Assembly (NCBI RefSeq): GCF_001945365.1
Contig: NZ_MSTQ01000002.1
Location: 1 to 64,000, forward strand
From: Pseudomonas reinekei
GTDB lineage: Bacteria; Pseudomonadota; Gammaproteobacteria; Pseudomonadales; Pseudomonadaceae
Length of the DNA: 64,000 bases
Direction of reading: 5' to 3'
Part shown: piece after piece, positions 35,259-45,809 of the stretch
Position numbering within the stretch: the stretch's first letter is position 1
How the letters are laid out: the number at the start of each line of letters is the position of its first letter
The notes under the pieces: generated by a model
The model's input: only the letters and a program-made list of their open reading frames with translations
The model's database searches: none
What the model was told of the DNA's origin: nothing
Translations under genes and position numbers: made by a program

Positions 35259-35294
35259 TGTTCATGCCGTACGGCTCAGGCAACCCCCCTTCGG

Positions 35295-36377
35295 TCACGA
35301 TGCGGCGGGTGGTGAATCCCGTACCCACTGCCAAAACAGTTGATAACCGACCGCCAGTATCACCGGGCCAATGAACAAACCAATGATGCCGCTGGTGACC
35401 ATGCCACCCAAGGCGCCAATCAACACCACCGGCATCGGCACGTCCACACCACGCCCCAGCAGCAAGGGCTTGAGCACGTTGTCCACCAGACCGGCAAGGA
35501 ACACGTAAATGGCAAACACAATGGTCGCGGTGCTGGGGCCTTCGGTGGCGAAGACATAGGCAATCACCGGCACAGTGATCAGCGTCGCCGGCAATTGCAT
35601 GATGCCCAGCAACAACACCGCGAGTGCCAGCAGGCCGGCGCCAGGAACACCCTTCAGGACAAAGCCGAGTCCGACCAGGAGCATTTGAATAAAGGCGATA
35701 CCGACGACACCGAGCGCTACCGCACGGATGGTTGCCGTGCACAGGGTCGCGATGCTCGGGCCTCTATCCGGCCCGCTGATCCGCGAGGCAATCTGTACCG
35801 AAGCACGGCTGCCGGCTTCACCGTAGGCCATGAAAATCCCGGCGATGATCAACGAGAAAATAAAGGTCAGGAAACCCATGCCGACACCGGCCAATTTGCC
35901 CAGCAAGCCGAGGCTGAAGCCTTTGATTTGCGGGATGTATTTGGCTGTAAGCCCGGGAAGATCGGTGGCCGCCTGTTGCCACAGCGCATACACCTTGTCG
36001 CCTATCAACGGCCATTGCGCCACAGACTCCGCCGGCGCCGGAATATGCACCCCCTCCTCCTTGACCACGCTCATCGCGCCTTCCACGGAATCGGCAATCG
36101 ACGTTCCCAACAGATAGATCGGCACCATGAGAATGATGATTGCCACCAGCACGATCACCGTCGCAATGCGGCCGTCCTTTTGCCCCAAGGGGCCTCTGAG
36201 TCGCTGTTGCAGCGGATACAACGTGATCGCCAGGATCACCGACCACAGCATCAAGTCACGGAACGGGCTGAATATCTCGAAGCAGAACAACACCAGCACA
36301 ACAATCAGTCCGGCGCGAATCAGAACATCCAGTAATCCGCGGGACAACGCCTTCTCTGACAGCGGTAGAGGCACCAT
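35295..36377 (-). CDS. AI-2E transporter family (TqsA/PerM-like) membrane protein
   Basis: A 360-residue membrane protein with about eight helices in the AI-2E family pattern, with LGVVGIAFIQMLLVGLGFVL in the middle and DNVLKPLLLGRGVDVPMPVV and LGGMVTSGIIGLFIGPVILA near the end. Members export or leak autoinducer-2 (TqsA), act as sodium/proton antiporters or have unknown roles. GGAGA lies eight bases before ATG 36377. It lies downstream of tRNA-Sec but is not functionally connected to it. Confidence 0.9.
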   Translation of the reverse strand: MVPLPLSEKALSRGLLDVLIRAGLIVVLVLFCFEIFSPFRDLMLWSVILAITLYPLQQRLRGPLGQKDGRIATVIVLVAIIILMVPIYLLGTSIADSVEGAMSVVKEEGVHIPAPAESVAQWPLIGDKVYALWQQAATDLPGLTAKYIPQIKGFSLGLLGKLAGVGMGFLTFIFSLIIAGIFMAYGEAGSRASVQIASRISGPDRGPSIATLCTATIRAVALGVVGIAFIQMLLVGLGFVLKGVPGAGLLALAVLLLGIMQLPATLITVPVIAYVFATEGPSTATIVFAIYVFLAGLVDNVLKPLLLGRGVDVPMPVVLIGALGGMVTSGIIGLFIGPVILAVGYQLFWQWVRDSPPAAS

Positions 36378-36484
36378 GGAAATCTCCTTATAGTGCACTG
36401 CGAAGGTAGGAAGTCTTTGCCCAGCATAGACGGACATCGGCAAGCGTGATGGACGCGTAAGCGTCAATGTTCAGCACAGGGAAA

Positions 36485-36580
36485 TGGCGGAAGGTAGCCG
36501 GAGTCGAACCTGCCCGGGAACGGATGCCGTCCCCAACCGGGTTTGAAGCCCGGCCGCGCCACCGGGCGCGATTACCTTCC
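36485..36580 (-). tRNA. selC: tRNA-Sec (anticodon UCA)
   Basis: The minus strand carries a 96-base tRNA with the long acceptor/T arms of selenocysteine tRNA. The seven-base-plus acceptor stem begins GGAAGGTAATCG and closes with CTACCTTCC, discriminator G and an encoded CCA (36485-36487). The anticodon loop reads GGGCTTCAAACCC with TCA as anticodon, and there is a long variable arm and the T-loop GGTTCGACTCC. It is six bases after the selB stop on the same strand, so it may be processed from the selA-selB transcript. It decodes the in-frame UGA of fdnG. Confidence 0.97.
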
Positions 36581-36586
36581 TTGAAT

Positions 36587-38494
36587 TCAGTGACCTGTTT
36601 GCCGGGCCAAAGCGTTGTCCCGGCGTATCTGGCGGCGATCGCCAAAGCGCCTTGTCAGGCCGAGCCGGTCAAAGTATTCGAGAATCTGGATGCTGCGCTT
36701 GCGGCCCAGCCCCACGGCATCACGAAACGCCGAGACCTGTATCACCGGATTCTCATCGGCCAGTTGCAACAGCATAGCCGCCAAACGCTGGATCGTTGCG
36801 TCGGTATAAAACAGGTCGCGGACCACCTGATGCGCCAGCCCCAGCCTGGCCATCTTGCGCAACAACGAACGCACAGCCACCTCGTCGTGGCCTAGCTCGC
36901 GTACCCACGGTGGATCAAAGCCCGCCGCGTCGAACAGCGGTTGCAAGTGCTGCCACAGCGTTTCATCCGCCTCGCTCAGGCGCACCTGATGTTCAGGTAG
37001 ATGCAGCCATGGCCCGCTGGCGGCAATCGCACCCGTGGTGAGTAGCGAGTCGAGCAGACTGATGAACGTGGAGCGATCAAGAGCGCTCCCGGTGAAACGG
37101 CGCAAGCGATCGCGGTCCGGCCCCATTTGATCCGGTTCCGATTGGTGAAAGCGCGCCAGGTGCTGCAACAGCTCATCCTGCAACGATTGCCACCGAAGGC
37201 TGCTGAACAATACCGGCGCTTGCCGGGTTTCAATCAGGCGCACGTCTTCAGGCAATAACCAGTCTGCTCGCAGGTGGTTGAACTGGCGTTCCAGACGTTG
37301 CGGATCGAGCCCGGTTTCGCTGTTGCTCAGCAATTGCGCAAGCACCGCTTCCAGGCGATTGCCCGCCGCCAATGCCTGTAGCTGGGCCAATCGCTCCGGG
37401 CTACGGCGATGCCGGCTGGGGGCGAACGGGTCAAGGACGCGGCCACCGCCAAGGGTTCGTTGAGCACTCTGGTCGCGCAGGATCAGCGGATCATCCTTCA
37501 CTGCCTGCACTGGTGAATTGAGCAGGATCTGCGCGAACATCCGCCCGCCCGGCGACAGGCTCGCCCCCTCCAGCAGCGCCACGCGGCCGGTGACGTCTTG
37601 CGTACCGATGTGCACGTGAACCGGCGCAAAATGTTCGAACGCGCGCGACTCACCGGGCAGTAACTGAAAGTCGATATCCAGGCGTTGAGTCGGTGCGTAC
37701 AGCCACTCTGCCGCGAGCCACTGCTCTCGATGAATCTGCTCCAGCGCCAGACGCTCACCGCTGAGGTTCAACGCGACACGCTGCCCGGCTGTGGCGACGT
37801 CGGCAGCCTGGTTCTGTGCATGCAGACCGCGCACGCGCACGGTTTTGCCGAGCGGGCCGAGGATCAGCGTATCGCCCACCGCAACCTGCCCGGAGACGGC
37901 CGTGCCGGTGACCACAATACCGGCGCCGGCCACGCTGAATCCGCGATCGATAGAGAGCCGGAAACCTCCCTCGAGACGGCGTTGTGCGACCTCGTGCTGA
38001 GCTTGCAGCAGCGCCTCACGCAAGGTATCGACGCCCTGGCCGGTTACGCTCGACAGCGCAATCAATGGCGCTGCGGCGTAAGGTCCGGGTGCCAGCAATG
38101 CACTGACTTGCTCGCGCACGGCGTCCACTCGGGATGGCTCGACCCGGTCGCACTTGGTGATCGCCACAACGGCGCGAGCAATGCCCAGCAGCTCGACAAT
38201 CGCCAGATGTTCGCGTGTCTGCGGCATCACGCCGTCATCGGCGGCCACCACCAGCAACACCAGATCAATGCCTTGCGCCCCGGCCAGCATGTTGTGGGTG
38301 AAGCGCTCGTGCCCCGGCACGTCGATGAAACCGGTCAGGGGCGCGCCGGGCTTCAGCTCGGCGTAGAGGTAGCCGAGGTCGATGGTCATACCGCGCTCGC
38401 GCTCTTCCCGGCGCCGATCACCGGCCTGGCCAGTCAAGGCCTGCAGCAACGCTGTCTTGCCGTGGTCGATGTGCCCCGCCGTGCCGACAATCAC
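36587..38494 (-). CDS. selB: selenocysteine-specific elongation factor
   Basis: A 635-residue EF-Tu-like GTPase that carries Sec-tRNA to UGA codons marked by a SECIS. The GTP-binding motifs [19 protein letters not shown] (residues 4-22), DVPGHERF and TKCD are intact, followed by domains II-III and four C-terminal winged helices that bind the SECIS (last 200 residues). The start is GTG 38494, which overlaps the selA stop as GTGA. The open frame extends to 38575, but those codons belong to the selA tail. It forms one operon with selA and the formate dehydrogenase genes. Confidence 0.96.
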   Translation of the reverse strand: MIVGTAGHIDHGKTALLQALTGQAGDRRREERERGMTIDLGYLYAELKPGAPLTGFIDVPGHERFTHNMLAGAQGIDLVLLVVAADDGVMPQTREHLAIVELLGIARAVVAITKCDRVEPSRVDAVREQVSALLAPGPYAAAPLIALSSVTGQGVDTLREALLQAQHEVAQRRLEGGFRLSIDRGFSVAGAGIVVTGTAVSGQVAVGDTLILGPLGKTVRVRGLHAQNQAADVATAGQRVALNLSGERLALEQIHREQWLAAEWLYAPTQRLDIDFQLLPGESRAFEHFAPVHVHIGTQDVTGRVALLEGASLSPGGRMFAQILLNSPVQAVKDDPLILRDQSAQRTLGGGRVLDPFAPSRHRRSPERLAQLQALAAGNRLEAVLAQLLSNSETGLDPQRLERQFNHLRADWLLPEDVRLIETRQAPVLFSSLRWQSLQDELLQHLARFHQSEPDQMGPDRDRLRRFTGSALDRSTFISLLDSLLTTGAIAASGPWLHLPEHQVRLSEADETLWQHLQPLFDAAGFDPPWVRELGHDEVAVRSLLRKMARLGLAHQVVRDLFYTDATIQRLAAMLLQLADENPVIQVSAFRDAVGLGRKRSIQILEYFDRLGLTRRFGDRRQIRRDNALARQTGH

Positions 38495-39921
38495 CCTGCC
38501 CGGCCCTCCACCTTCAAGTGGTCGAGCTGCGCCAGCCATGCCGGTTCGTCGTCGAGCTGCCGCAAGTCCAGCCACAGGGCGTCGTAATCGATGCGGCCAA
38601 GCACCGGAACCGGCAACCCTCGCAATGCCGACTCCAGCGCCAGCAGCGATCGCCCCCGCAGGCGTTTACTGGTGTTGGGGCGCAAGCACAACGCAGCGCT
38701 TGGCAAACGCGCCACCGGTTGGCTGCCGCTGCCGATCATGCCCAGCGCCGGCAACGCGCTGACGCTCCAGCCTTCGCCCAATTGTCTGGCCAAGGTGGGT
38801 TGCAAGCGTTGGGCCTGAACAAGAATGTCGGCCTGTGGCCGGGTCAGCAGGCGCAAGCTGGGCAGACGTTCGGCCAGTCGGTCCGGATTGCGGTACAGGC
38901 CAAGCACCGCTTCAAGGGCGGCGAGGGTCAGCTTGTCGACCCGCAAGGCGCGTTTGAGCGGGTTTTTCTTGATTTTGCCGATCAGTTCTTTACGCCCGAC
39001 AATCAACCCGGCTTGCGGACCACCGAGCAATTTGTCGCCGCTGAAGGTGACGATATCCGCCCCATCAAGCAGTGCCTGGCGCACCGTCGGCTCAGCGGGC
39101 AAACCCCATCGGGTCAAATCCAGCAGGCTGCCGCTGCCAAGGTCTTCGAGCAGCGGCAAGCCGTGCTGATGCGCCAGTTGTGCCAGTTCGGCGGTCGGTA
39201 CGCGCGTGGTGAAGCCCTCAATACTGTAGTTGCTCGCATGCACCCGCATGAGCAAACCGCTACGCGGGCCGATGGCGGCCTCATAGTCGCGGGCGTGGGT
39301 GCGGTTGGTGGTGCCGACTTCATGCAGTTTGACCCCGGCGCGGGCCATGATGTCGGGGATGCGAAAGGCCCCGCCGATCTCGATCAGCTCGCCACGGGAA
39401 ATGATGCCTTCCTTGCGTGCACCCAGGCTGTTGAGGCTCAGCAGCACGGCGGCGGCATTGTTGTTGACCACGGTCACCGCTTCGGCGCCGGTCAGTTCGC
39501 GGATCAGGCCTTCGATCAGATCGTCGCGGTCACCGCGCTTGCCACTGTGCAGGTCGAATTCCAGATTCAACGGATAGCGTGCAGCCATTTGCACCGCTTC
39601 AATCGCCTCATCCGGCAACAATGCCCGCCCGAGGTTGGTATGCAGCACCGTGCCGGTGAGGTTGAACACCCGGCGCACATGGCTGCGGTGTTGAGCCTGC
39701 AGACGTTCGCCCACACGGCCCGCCAGTACTTCAGGGCTGACTTCAATCGCCTGGACCAAACCCTGCTGTACGGCGTCGCGCAACTCATCGAGCAACTGCC
39801 GCAACGTCGTCAGCAACACGTCGCGCCCGTAGCGCTCGGCCAAAGGCTGACACGCCGGATGACGCAACAGGCTGTCGATGGAAGGCAAACGCAGGTGGGG
39901 GCTGGCACCGCTGGCAGACAT
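38491..39921 (-). CDS. selA: L-seryl-tRNA(Sec) selenium transferase
   Basis: A 476-residue PLP enzyme that converts seryl-tRNA-Sec to selenocysteinyl-tRNA using selenophosphate. The PLP lysine lies in [15 protein letters not shown] near residue 290. The segments [16 protein letters not shown] and [14 protein letters not shown] are family hallmarks. Length fits the decameric bacterial SelA. It lies between fdhE (51-base gap) and selB (four-base overlap). The selenophosphate synthase gene selD is not in the window. Confidence 0.97.
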   Translation of the reverse strand: MSASGASPHLRLPSIDSLLRHPACQPLAERYGRDVLLTTLRQLLDELRDAVQQGLVQAIEVSPEVLAGRVGERLQAQHRSHVRRVFNLTGTVLHTNLGRALLPDEAIEAVQMAARYPLNLEFDLHSGKRGDRDDLIEGLIRELTGAEAVTVVNNNAAAVLLSLNSLGARKEGIISRGELIEIGGAFRIPDIMARAGVKLHEVGTTNRTHARDYEAAIGPRSGLLMRVHASNYSIEGFTTRVPTAELAQLAHQHGLPLLEDLGSGSLLDLTRWGLPAEPTVRQALLDGADIVTFSGDKLLGGPQAGLIVGRKELIGKIKKNPLKRALRVDKLTLAALEAVLGLYRNPDRLAERLPSLRLLTRPQADILVQAQRLQPTLARQLGEGWSVSALPALGMIGSGSQPVARLPSAALCLRPNTSKRLRGRSLLALESALRGLPVPVLGRIDYDALWLDLRQLDDEPAWLAQLDHLKVEGRAG

Positions 39922-39972
39922 CTGGCACTCCTGAAATCGAAAGACCGTCGCGCCAGAGTGTAGACGCTGTGG

Positions 39973-40899
39973 TCATTCGTCTCCGGGAGCCAGCAACAGA
40001 TTCGGCGCCAGACGCTGGTAGCCGTCCTGGGCCAGGCGCATGTCCAGCATCAGGCTGCCGAGATCCGCCGACAACGCTTCAGCAGCCGCATCGTTTTCCA
40101 GGTAGATCAATTTCAGATAGCTGTTGCAGCCGGGGCACACCTCGGCGCGCAGCGGTGCCTGATTGGCGGCGTGGCGATCGTCTTCCAGGCTCAGGTATTC
40201 CAGGCCTTTGCTCTGCTCGCAATACACGCATTTGACCCGCACCACATGCCACTCGCAGGCACACAACGAGCAGACCAGATAGCGCAAACCGTTGTGTTTG
40301 CCGCGATTGCGGATCACCCCGGCCATGGCCGGCGAACCGCAACACGGGCACTGGCTGAGGCTGTCACCGGGTTTGAGTTGCAGGTTGGGCGTGCTCAACA
40401 GCCAATGGCTCCAGGCTGCTTGCAGGGCGGCGCCGAGAAATGGCACCAACGCCGCCGGCACCAGCGAATACTGGCCGCTGACCAGCGCCACCGCCCAGGC
40501 ACGCCGTTGGCCAGGACTGGCTGCGCGCAATGTTTCCAGCGCCTCGATCACGGCCGATTGAGCGGGCGGCGCATAACGTTGCAGCAAGGCGTCCAGATAG
40601 GGTTGCCAGTCGTCCTCGCGGGTCAAGCTGTCGGCAGCGAACGGTGGCAAGCCATGTTGCTGGCACAGTTCGATGCGCTGCATGTCCAATGGTGCACCTG
40701 CCGGCGGGTCGTCCAGAAGCTGTTGCTGTACCCGGCACAGGCCTGCGATCAACCTCAGGTAATCGGCCAACGGATGATCCACGGCCAGTTGCTCAAGGCG
40801 TTGTGCACGCAGGCTGAACAGGTTAGGCGGCGGCAGGTACAGAAACGGCGGCGAACTGGCCGCCGCTTCGATTTGTCCGGGTTCAAGAATGGTTGGCAA
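39973..40899 (-). CDS. fdhE: formate dehydrogenase accessory protein FdhE
   Basis: A 308-residue cytoplasmic iron-binding rubredoxin-like protein needed for assembly of respiratory formate dehydrogenase. The four CxxC motifs are visible in the C-terminal half: CPCCG, CSLCACEWH, KCVYCE and CPGCNSY. It starts three bases after the cytochrome subunit stop, so it is in the same operon. Length is normal. Confidence 0.96.
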   Translation of the reverse strand: MPTILEPGQIEAAASSPPFLYLPPPNLFSLRAQRLEQLAVDHPLADYLRLIAGLCRVQQQLLDDPPAGAPLDMQRIELCQQHGLPPFAADSLTREDDWQPYLDALLQRYAPPAQSAVIEALETLRAASPGQRRAWAVALVSGQYSLVPAALVPFLGAALQAAWSHWLLSTPNLQLKPGDSLSQCPCCGSPAMAGVIRNRGKHNGLRYLVCSLCACEWHVVRVKCVYCEQSKGLEYLSLEDDRHAANQAPLRAEVCPGCNSYLKLIYLENDAAAEALSADLGSLMLDMRLAQDGYQRLAPNLLLAPGDE

Positions 40900-40902
40900 G
40901 GG

Positions 40903-41565
40903 TCAGCCCTTTTTGGTGATCGGTCGCTCGGGTGTGTCGTCGCGCGGCGCGTCCTGCGTCACCTGGCGATACCAGAGTTCGTGGTGTTTCTTCGCCCAGG
41001 CGCGGCTGACCCAGCCGTGCATCATGGCGCTCACCGAACCTTTGATCCAGATGCCGGCGTAGATGTGCACGATGATGCTCAGGATCAGCACAAAACCCGC
41101 CAGCGCGTGCAGCAGCATGGCCCAGCGAAGGCTGGTAATGCCGAAGTACTCACTGAAATAAGCCCGCCAGATCACCAGGCCGCTGAACAGCAGCACCAGC
41201 ATGCACAGCAGTAAAGTCCAGAACAGCAGCTTCTGCCCGGCGTTGTATTTACCCACCGGAGGAACCTCTTCCTCATTGTTGGCCATCACCCGATTGATGC
41301 GCTTCAGCCACAGCCGATCATTGCCAATGAAAAAGTTGGCGCGCCAGAAGCTGAACACCAGGCCTAGGAAAAACACGAACATGAGCACGCCCATGAAGGG
41401 GTGCAGGATGCGCGTCCACGGCCCGCCGCCGAACAGGTTGGTCAGCCAGAACATGGCCGGATGGAACAATGCCAGTCCGGACAGGCCGGCCATCAGGAAC
41501 AGAATCGCCACCAGCCAGTGATTGGTGCGCTGGTTACTGGTGTAGCGCAGGATCGTCTTGTTCAT
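40903..41565 (-). CDS. fdnI: formate dehydrogenase cytochrome b556 (gamma) subunit
   Basis: A 220-residue inner-membrane di-haem cytochrome b with four helices and haem-ligand histidines in [20 protein letters not shown], in [12 protein letters not shown] and near the C-terminal [22 protein letters not shown]. It passes electrons from formate oxidation to quinone. Its ATG overlaps the fdnH stop as ATGA. Confidence 0.96.
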   Translation of the reverse strand: MNKTILRYTSNQRTNHWLVAILFLMAGLSGLALFHPAMFWLTNLFGGGPWTRILHPFMGVLMFVFFLGLVFSFWRANFFIGNDRLWLKRINRVMANNEEEVPPVGKYNAGQKLLFWTLLLCMLVLLFSGLVIWRAYFSEYFGITSLRWAMLLHALAGFVLILSIIVHIYAGIWIKGSVSAMMHGWVSRAWAKKHHELWYRQVTQDAPRDDTPERPITKKG

Positions 41566-42497
41566 GGCCGGCCCTCCCCGCGTGGATCAAAGGTGTGCAC
41601 CGCCGGATCGATCTGATGCACCGACGTATCCGGCGGTTGCGGGTGCTCGTCTTCCTCGACCCGGTTGGGTCCGATACGCACATAGTGGAAAAACCCGGCC
41701 AGCACCGCCGCGCCCATGGCGAGTAGCGCCAGGGGTTTACTGATGCCTTTCCACAACCCCACCAACGGACTGATTGCCGGATGATCGGGTAACCCGGCAT
41801 ACAGCCTTGGTGTGTCGGCGTGGTGCAGCACGTACATCACGTGGGTGCCGCCGACCCCCTCGGGGTCGTACAGGCCGGCGTTGTCAAAGCCGCGACTTTT
41901 CAGGTCAACGATGCGCTCGGCGGCGTGTTCCTTCATGTCTTCCTTGGTGCCGAACACGATGGCACCGGTCGGACAGGTTTTCACACACGCCGGCTCCAGC
42001 CCTACCGAGACCCGGTCCGAACACAGCGTGCATTTGTAGGCTTTGTGATCTTTCTGCGAGATGCGCGGAATGTTGAACGGACAACCGGTGATGCAATAGC
42101 CGCAGCCGATGCAATGGTCCTGGTCGAAGTCGACGATGCCGTTGGCGTGTTTGATGATCGCACCGGGGCTGGGACATGCCGCCAGACAACCGGGCTCGGC
42201 GCAATGCATGCAACCGTCCTTGCGAATCAGCCACTCCAGGTTGCCGGCATCGGTTTCATGCTCGGTAAAGCGCATCAGCGTCCAGGTGTCGGCGGTCAGG
42301 TCATGGGGGTTGTCGTAGGTGCCGAGGTTGTGGCCAACCTCGTCACGCAGCTCGTTCCATTCCGAGCAGGCAACCTGGCAGGCTTTGCAGCCGATGCATT
42401 TGGTGGTGTCGATCAGCTTGGCGACTTCCTCCACGCCGCGCACCGATGGCGAGGGTGTGGTGGTGGCCGAGCGGGCAATGATGTCTTGGCTGGCCAT
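41562..42497 (-). CDS. fdnH: formate dehydrogenase iron-sulfur (beta) subunit
   Basis: A 311-residue subunit with four [4Fe-4S] cluster sets ([38 protein letters not shown] and [20 protein letters not shown]) and one C-terminal membrane helix near residues 255-275 that anchors the complex. It starts directly after the fdnG stop codon and overlaps fdnI by four bases. Confidence 0.97.
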   Translation of the reverse strand: MASQDIIARSATTTPSPSVRGVEEVAKLIDTTKCIGCKACQVACSEWNELRDEVGHNLGTYDNPHDLTADTWTLMRFTEHETDAGNLEWLIRKDGCMHCAEPGCLAACPSPGAIIKHANGIVDFDQDHCIGCGYCITGCPFNIPRISQKDHKAYKCTLCSDRVSVGLEPACVKTCPTGAIVFGTKEDMKEHAAERIVDLKSRGFDNAGLYDPEGVGGTHVMYVLHHADTPRLYAGLPDHPAISPLVGLWKGISKPLALLAMGAAVLAGFFHYVRIGPNRVEEDEHPQPPDTSVHQIDPAVHTFDPRGEGRP

Positions 42498-45400
42498 TTA
42501 GACTTTCTCCACGTTGACCAGGAATGACTTGGATTCCGGGGTCTGTGTGTTGCCATCGCCGAGGAACGGCACCAGGGTGTTGGTCAGGTAACCGTGACGC
42601 GTGAGGCCGGTAAACCCCCAATGCAGCGGAATGCCGATCTGGTGCACCACCTGATTATTGACCTGCAGCGGACGAATCCGCTTGGTCACCACCGCCACCG
42701 CTTCAATGAAACCGCGCTTGCTGCTGACCCGCACCCGATCACCGGCGACAATGCCTTTCTCCTTGGCCAGCACTTCGCCGATTTCCACAAACTGCTCAGG
42801 TTGGGTGATCGCATTGAGTTTGCAGTGCTTGCTCCAGAAGTGAAAATGCTCGGTGAGCCGGTAGCTGGTGGCGGCGTACGGGTAGTCCTTGGCTACGCCG
42901 AGCGTGTCCCACACCGAATCGAAGATCCGCGCCGCCGGGTTGCTGGTGGCTTTTTTATTGTTCGGGTGCAACGGGTTGATGCCGATCGGCGTTTCAAACG
43001 GTTCGTAATGCTCGGGGAATGGCCCCTCGTTCATCTTGTCGACGGCGAAGAACCGCGCCACGCCCTCGGGGTTCATGATGAACGGATTCATCCCGGCTTC
43101 CGGCGGTACATCCGCCTTGTAGTCCGGCACATCGGTACCGCCCCAGGCCTTGCCGTTCCACCACACCAGGCGTTTATGCGGGTCCCAGGGCTTGCCTTTC
43201 AGGTCCGAGGAAGCGCGGTTGTAGAGAATCCGCCGGTTGGCCGGCCAGGCCCACGCCCAGCCTTGATGCTGGTGCATGCCGAACGGGTCGTTGTTGTCGC
43301 GGCGGGCCATCTGGTTGCCCATTTCCGTCCAGCTGCCACAGAAAATCCAGCAACCGGACGCGGTGCTGCCGTCGTCCTTCAGTTGACCGAAACCGGCCAG
43401 TTGCGCATTCGCCTTGATCGCCGCGCCAGTGGCGTCAGTGAAATCGACGGTGGCTGATCCGTTGATTTCCTTGGCCAACTCCTCCGGCGAAGGTTCGTCG
43501 GCAATTTTGTAAGGCCACGACAGTTTCAGCAGCGGGTCCGGGAACTTGCCGCCGTTGGCCTGGTAGCGCTGGCGCAGACGCAGAAACAGTTCACTCATGA
43601 TCCGCACGTCGGTGCGCGCTTCGCCGGGGCCATCGGCGCCTTTCCAGTGCCATTGCAGCCAGCGGCTGCTGTTGACCAGTGAACCGTCCTCCTCGGCGAA
43701 ACAGGTGGTGGGCAGGCGAATCACTTCAGTCTGGATCTCGGCACTGTTGACGTCGTTAAACGGCCCGACCTTTTGCCAGAACTCAGACGTTTCAGTCGCC
43801 AGCGGGTCCATCACCACCAGCCACTTGAGCTTGGCCAGTGCCGCCATTACCCGGTTTTTATCGGGCAGCGCGGCGATGGGATTGAAGCCCTGGCACATGT
43901 AGCCGTTGACCTTGCCCTGGCCCATCAGATCGAACACCTTGAGGATGTCGTACTGCGGGATGTCGAGTTTCGGCAAATAGTCGTAAGCCCAGTTGTTTTC
44001 AACCGTGGCGTTGGCGCCGTACCACGACTTCATCAAGCTCACGTGGAACTTGCTGTAGTTCTGCCAGTAGGACAACTGCCCCGGCCGCAACGGCGTTTGC
44101 GTGCGTTTGGTAATGAAGGCTGCGTATTCCTGCTCGGCGTCGCCGGGCAACGTCAGGTAACCGGGCAGCGAGTTGGACAGCAGGCCAAGGTCCGTCAGGC
44201 CCTGGATATTGGAGTGCCCGCGCAAGGCATTCACGCCCCCGCCCGGCATGCCGACGTTGCCCAGCAGCAATTGCACCATGGCCGCGCTGCGGATGATCTG
44301 CGCACCGATGGAATGCTGGGTCCAGCCCAAGGCATAGAGGATGGTCATGGTCTTGCCCGGTTGCGAGCAAGTGGCGATTTCCTCCCAGATTTTCTGCATG
44401 GCATCGACCGGCATACCGCAAATCTGGCTCGCCAGTTCGATGTTGTAGCGGCTGTAGTGCTGCTTCATCAATTGATAGACGCACCGCGGGTCTTGCAAGG
44501 TTGGATCAACCTTGACAAAGCCGTCTTCGCCGAGTTCATAGCCCCAGCCGGACTTGTCGGTATACAGACGCTTGGCCGCGTCATAGCCACTGAAAATACC
44601 GTCTTCGAAGCCATAGCCGGCTTTGACGATGAACGACACGTCGGTGTAGTTGCGCACGTACTCGTGCTGGATCTTGTCCTCGGTCAGCAGGTAATTGATC
44701 AGTCCGCCCATGAAGGCGATGTCGGTGCCGGTGCGAATGGGCGCGTAATAGTCGGCCACCGAGGCGGTCCGGGTAAAACGCGGATCGACCACGATCAAGC
44801 GCGCCTTGTTGTGCGCCTTGGCCTCAGTCACCCATTTGAAGCCGCACGGATGCGCTTCTGCTGCGTTGCCGCCCATCACCAGAACCAGATTCGCGTTGGC
44901 GATATCGGTCCAGTGGTTGGTCATGGCACCACGGCCGTACGTCGGGGCAAGACTTGCCACCGTCGGGCCGTGTCAGACACGCGCCTGGTTATCAAACCCC
45001 AGCATGCCGAGACTGCGAATGACCTTGTGGGTGATGTAACCCGCTTCGTTGGACGCCGCCGATGCCGCGAGGAAACCGGTGGTGACCCAGCGATTCACCG
45101 TTTGGCCGTTGGCATTCTTCTCGATGAAGTTGGCGTCGCGGTCGGCCTTCATCAGGTCGGCGACGCGATCGAGCGCTTCATCCCAGGAGATTCGGGTCCA
45201 CTCCGTACTGCCGGGCTTGCGCACCTGGGGGTATTGCAGACGACCGGGGCTGTGAATGAAATCCAGCAGGCCCGCGCCTTTGGGGCACAGGGTGCCGCGG
45301 TTGACCGGGTGGTCGGCGTCACCTTCGATGTGGATGATATTTTGCGCGACGTTCTTCGCTGCATCGCCCTGGCTGTACATGATCAACCCACAGCCGACCG

Positions 45401-45563
45401 AGCAATACGGGCAGGTGTTGCGGGTTTCACGGGTGTGGGCAAGCTTGAAGTGGCGCACCTGCTCGGCGAAGGCCTGCGTCGGGGCCATGCCCAACGCGCC
45501 CAGGCTCGAACCCGCAAGGCCGATACCAGCGACCTTGAAGAACTGACGACGGCTGAGGTCCAT
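42498..45563 (-). CDS. fdnG: formate dehydrogenase catalytic (alpha) subunit, selenoprotein
   Basis: A 1021-residue molybdenum or tungsten bis-MGD enzyme that oxidises formate in the periplasm. The N-terminus carries a twin-arginine signal (MDLSRRQFFKVAGIG). The [4Fe-4S] ligands CPYCSVGC and CPKG follow. An in-frame TGA at 44975-44973 falls at codon 197, in the context NQARV-Sec-HGPTVASLAP, exactly where E. coli FdoG/FdnG has Sec, so it must not be read as a stop. AGGAG lies seven bases before ATG 45563. The rest, ending NVEKV, is full length. Gene order fdnG-fdnH-fdnI-fdhE-selA-selB matches P. aeruginosa as I recall it. Confidence 0.96.
44937..44975 (-). promoter_or_regulatory. bacterial SECIS element in fdnG
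   Basis: Immediately 3' of the Sec TGA on the minus strand the hairpin GGCAA-GTC-TTGCC (44946-44958) sits about 17 bases after the codon, the distance required for SelB. The apical GTCT corresponds to the G-U loop that SelB recognises in E. coli fdhF and fdnG. It lies inside the coding sequence. Confidence 0.75.
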
Positions 45564-45723
45564 CGTGCACTCCTGATCAGGTGGAAATCCGGTGCGTTGC
45601 CGGATTTTTCTGGACAAACACGGTTGCGGCAGCCGGGCTGCCGACATCTGAATTCTAGACAAGGCTGTCGAAATCGCCATGACAGCCGACCGTCGGACAC
45701 CCGGTCATTGCCCAAACCACAAT

Positions 45724-45757
45724 CCTGTGGGAGCGCGAGCACGCTCGCTCACACAGG
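45724..45757. repeat. REP-type palindrome
   Basis: A near-perfect palindrome of the form CCTGTGGGAGCGCGAGCACG and its complement sits in the 246-base gap between fdnG and the C-S lyase gene. The GTGGGAGCGAGC core is the common REP unit of fluorescent Pseudomonas, normally spread by a RAYT transposase encoded elsewhere. Confidence 0.8.
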
Positions 45758-45809
45758 GATTGGCGATTATCATGGCGACCATTACCAATCCGCTGTTACG
45801 AGACCGCGC

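Noticed and set aside
38518..39963. 481-codon plus-strand frame opposite selA
   Set aside because: It is a GC-rich antisense shadow of selA; the minus strand carries the full PLP-enzyme motifs.
44973..44975. Apparent stop codon splitting formate dehydrogenase alpha into two genes
   Set aside because: The TGA falls at the known Sec position, is followed by a SECIS hairpin, and the selA, selB and tRNA-Sec genes are adjacent, so it is a selenocysteine codon rather than a nonsense mutation.
43773..45809. Long plus-strand open frame reaching into the C-S lyase gene
   Set aside because: Up to 45809 it is the antisense of fdnG with no protein-like motifs; the real gene starts at ATG 45810.
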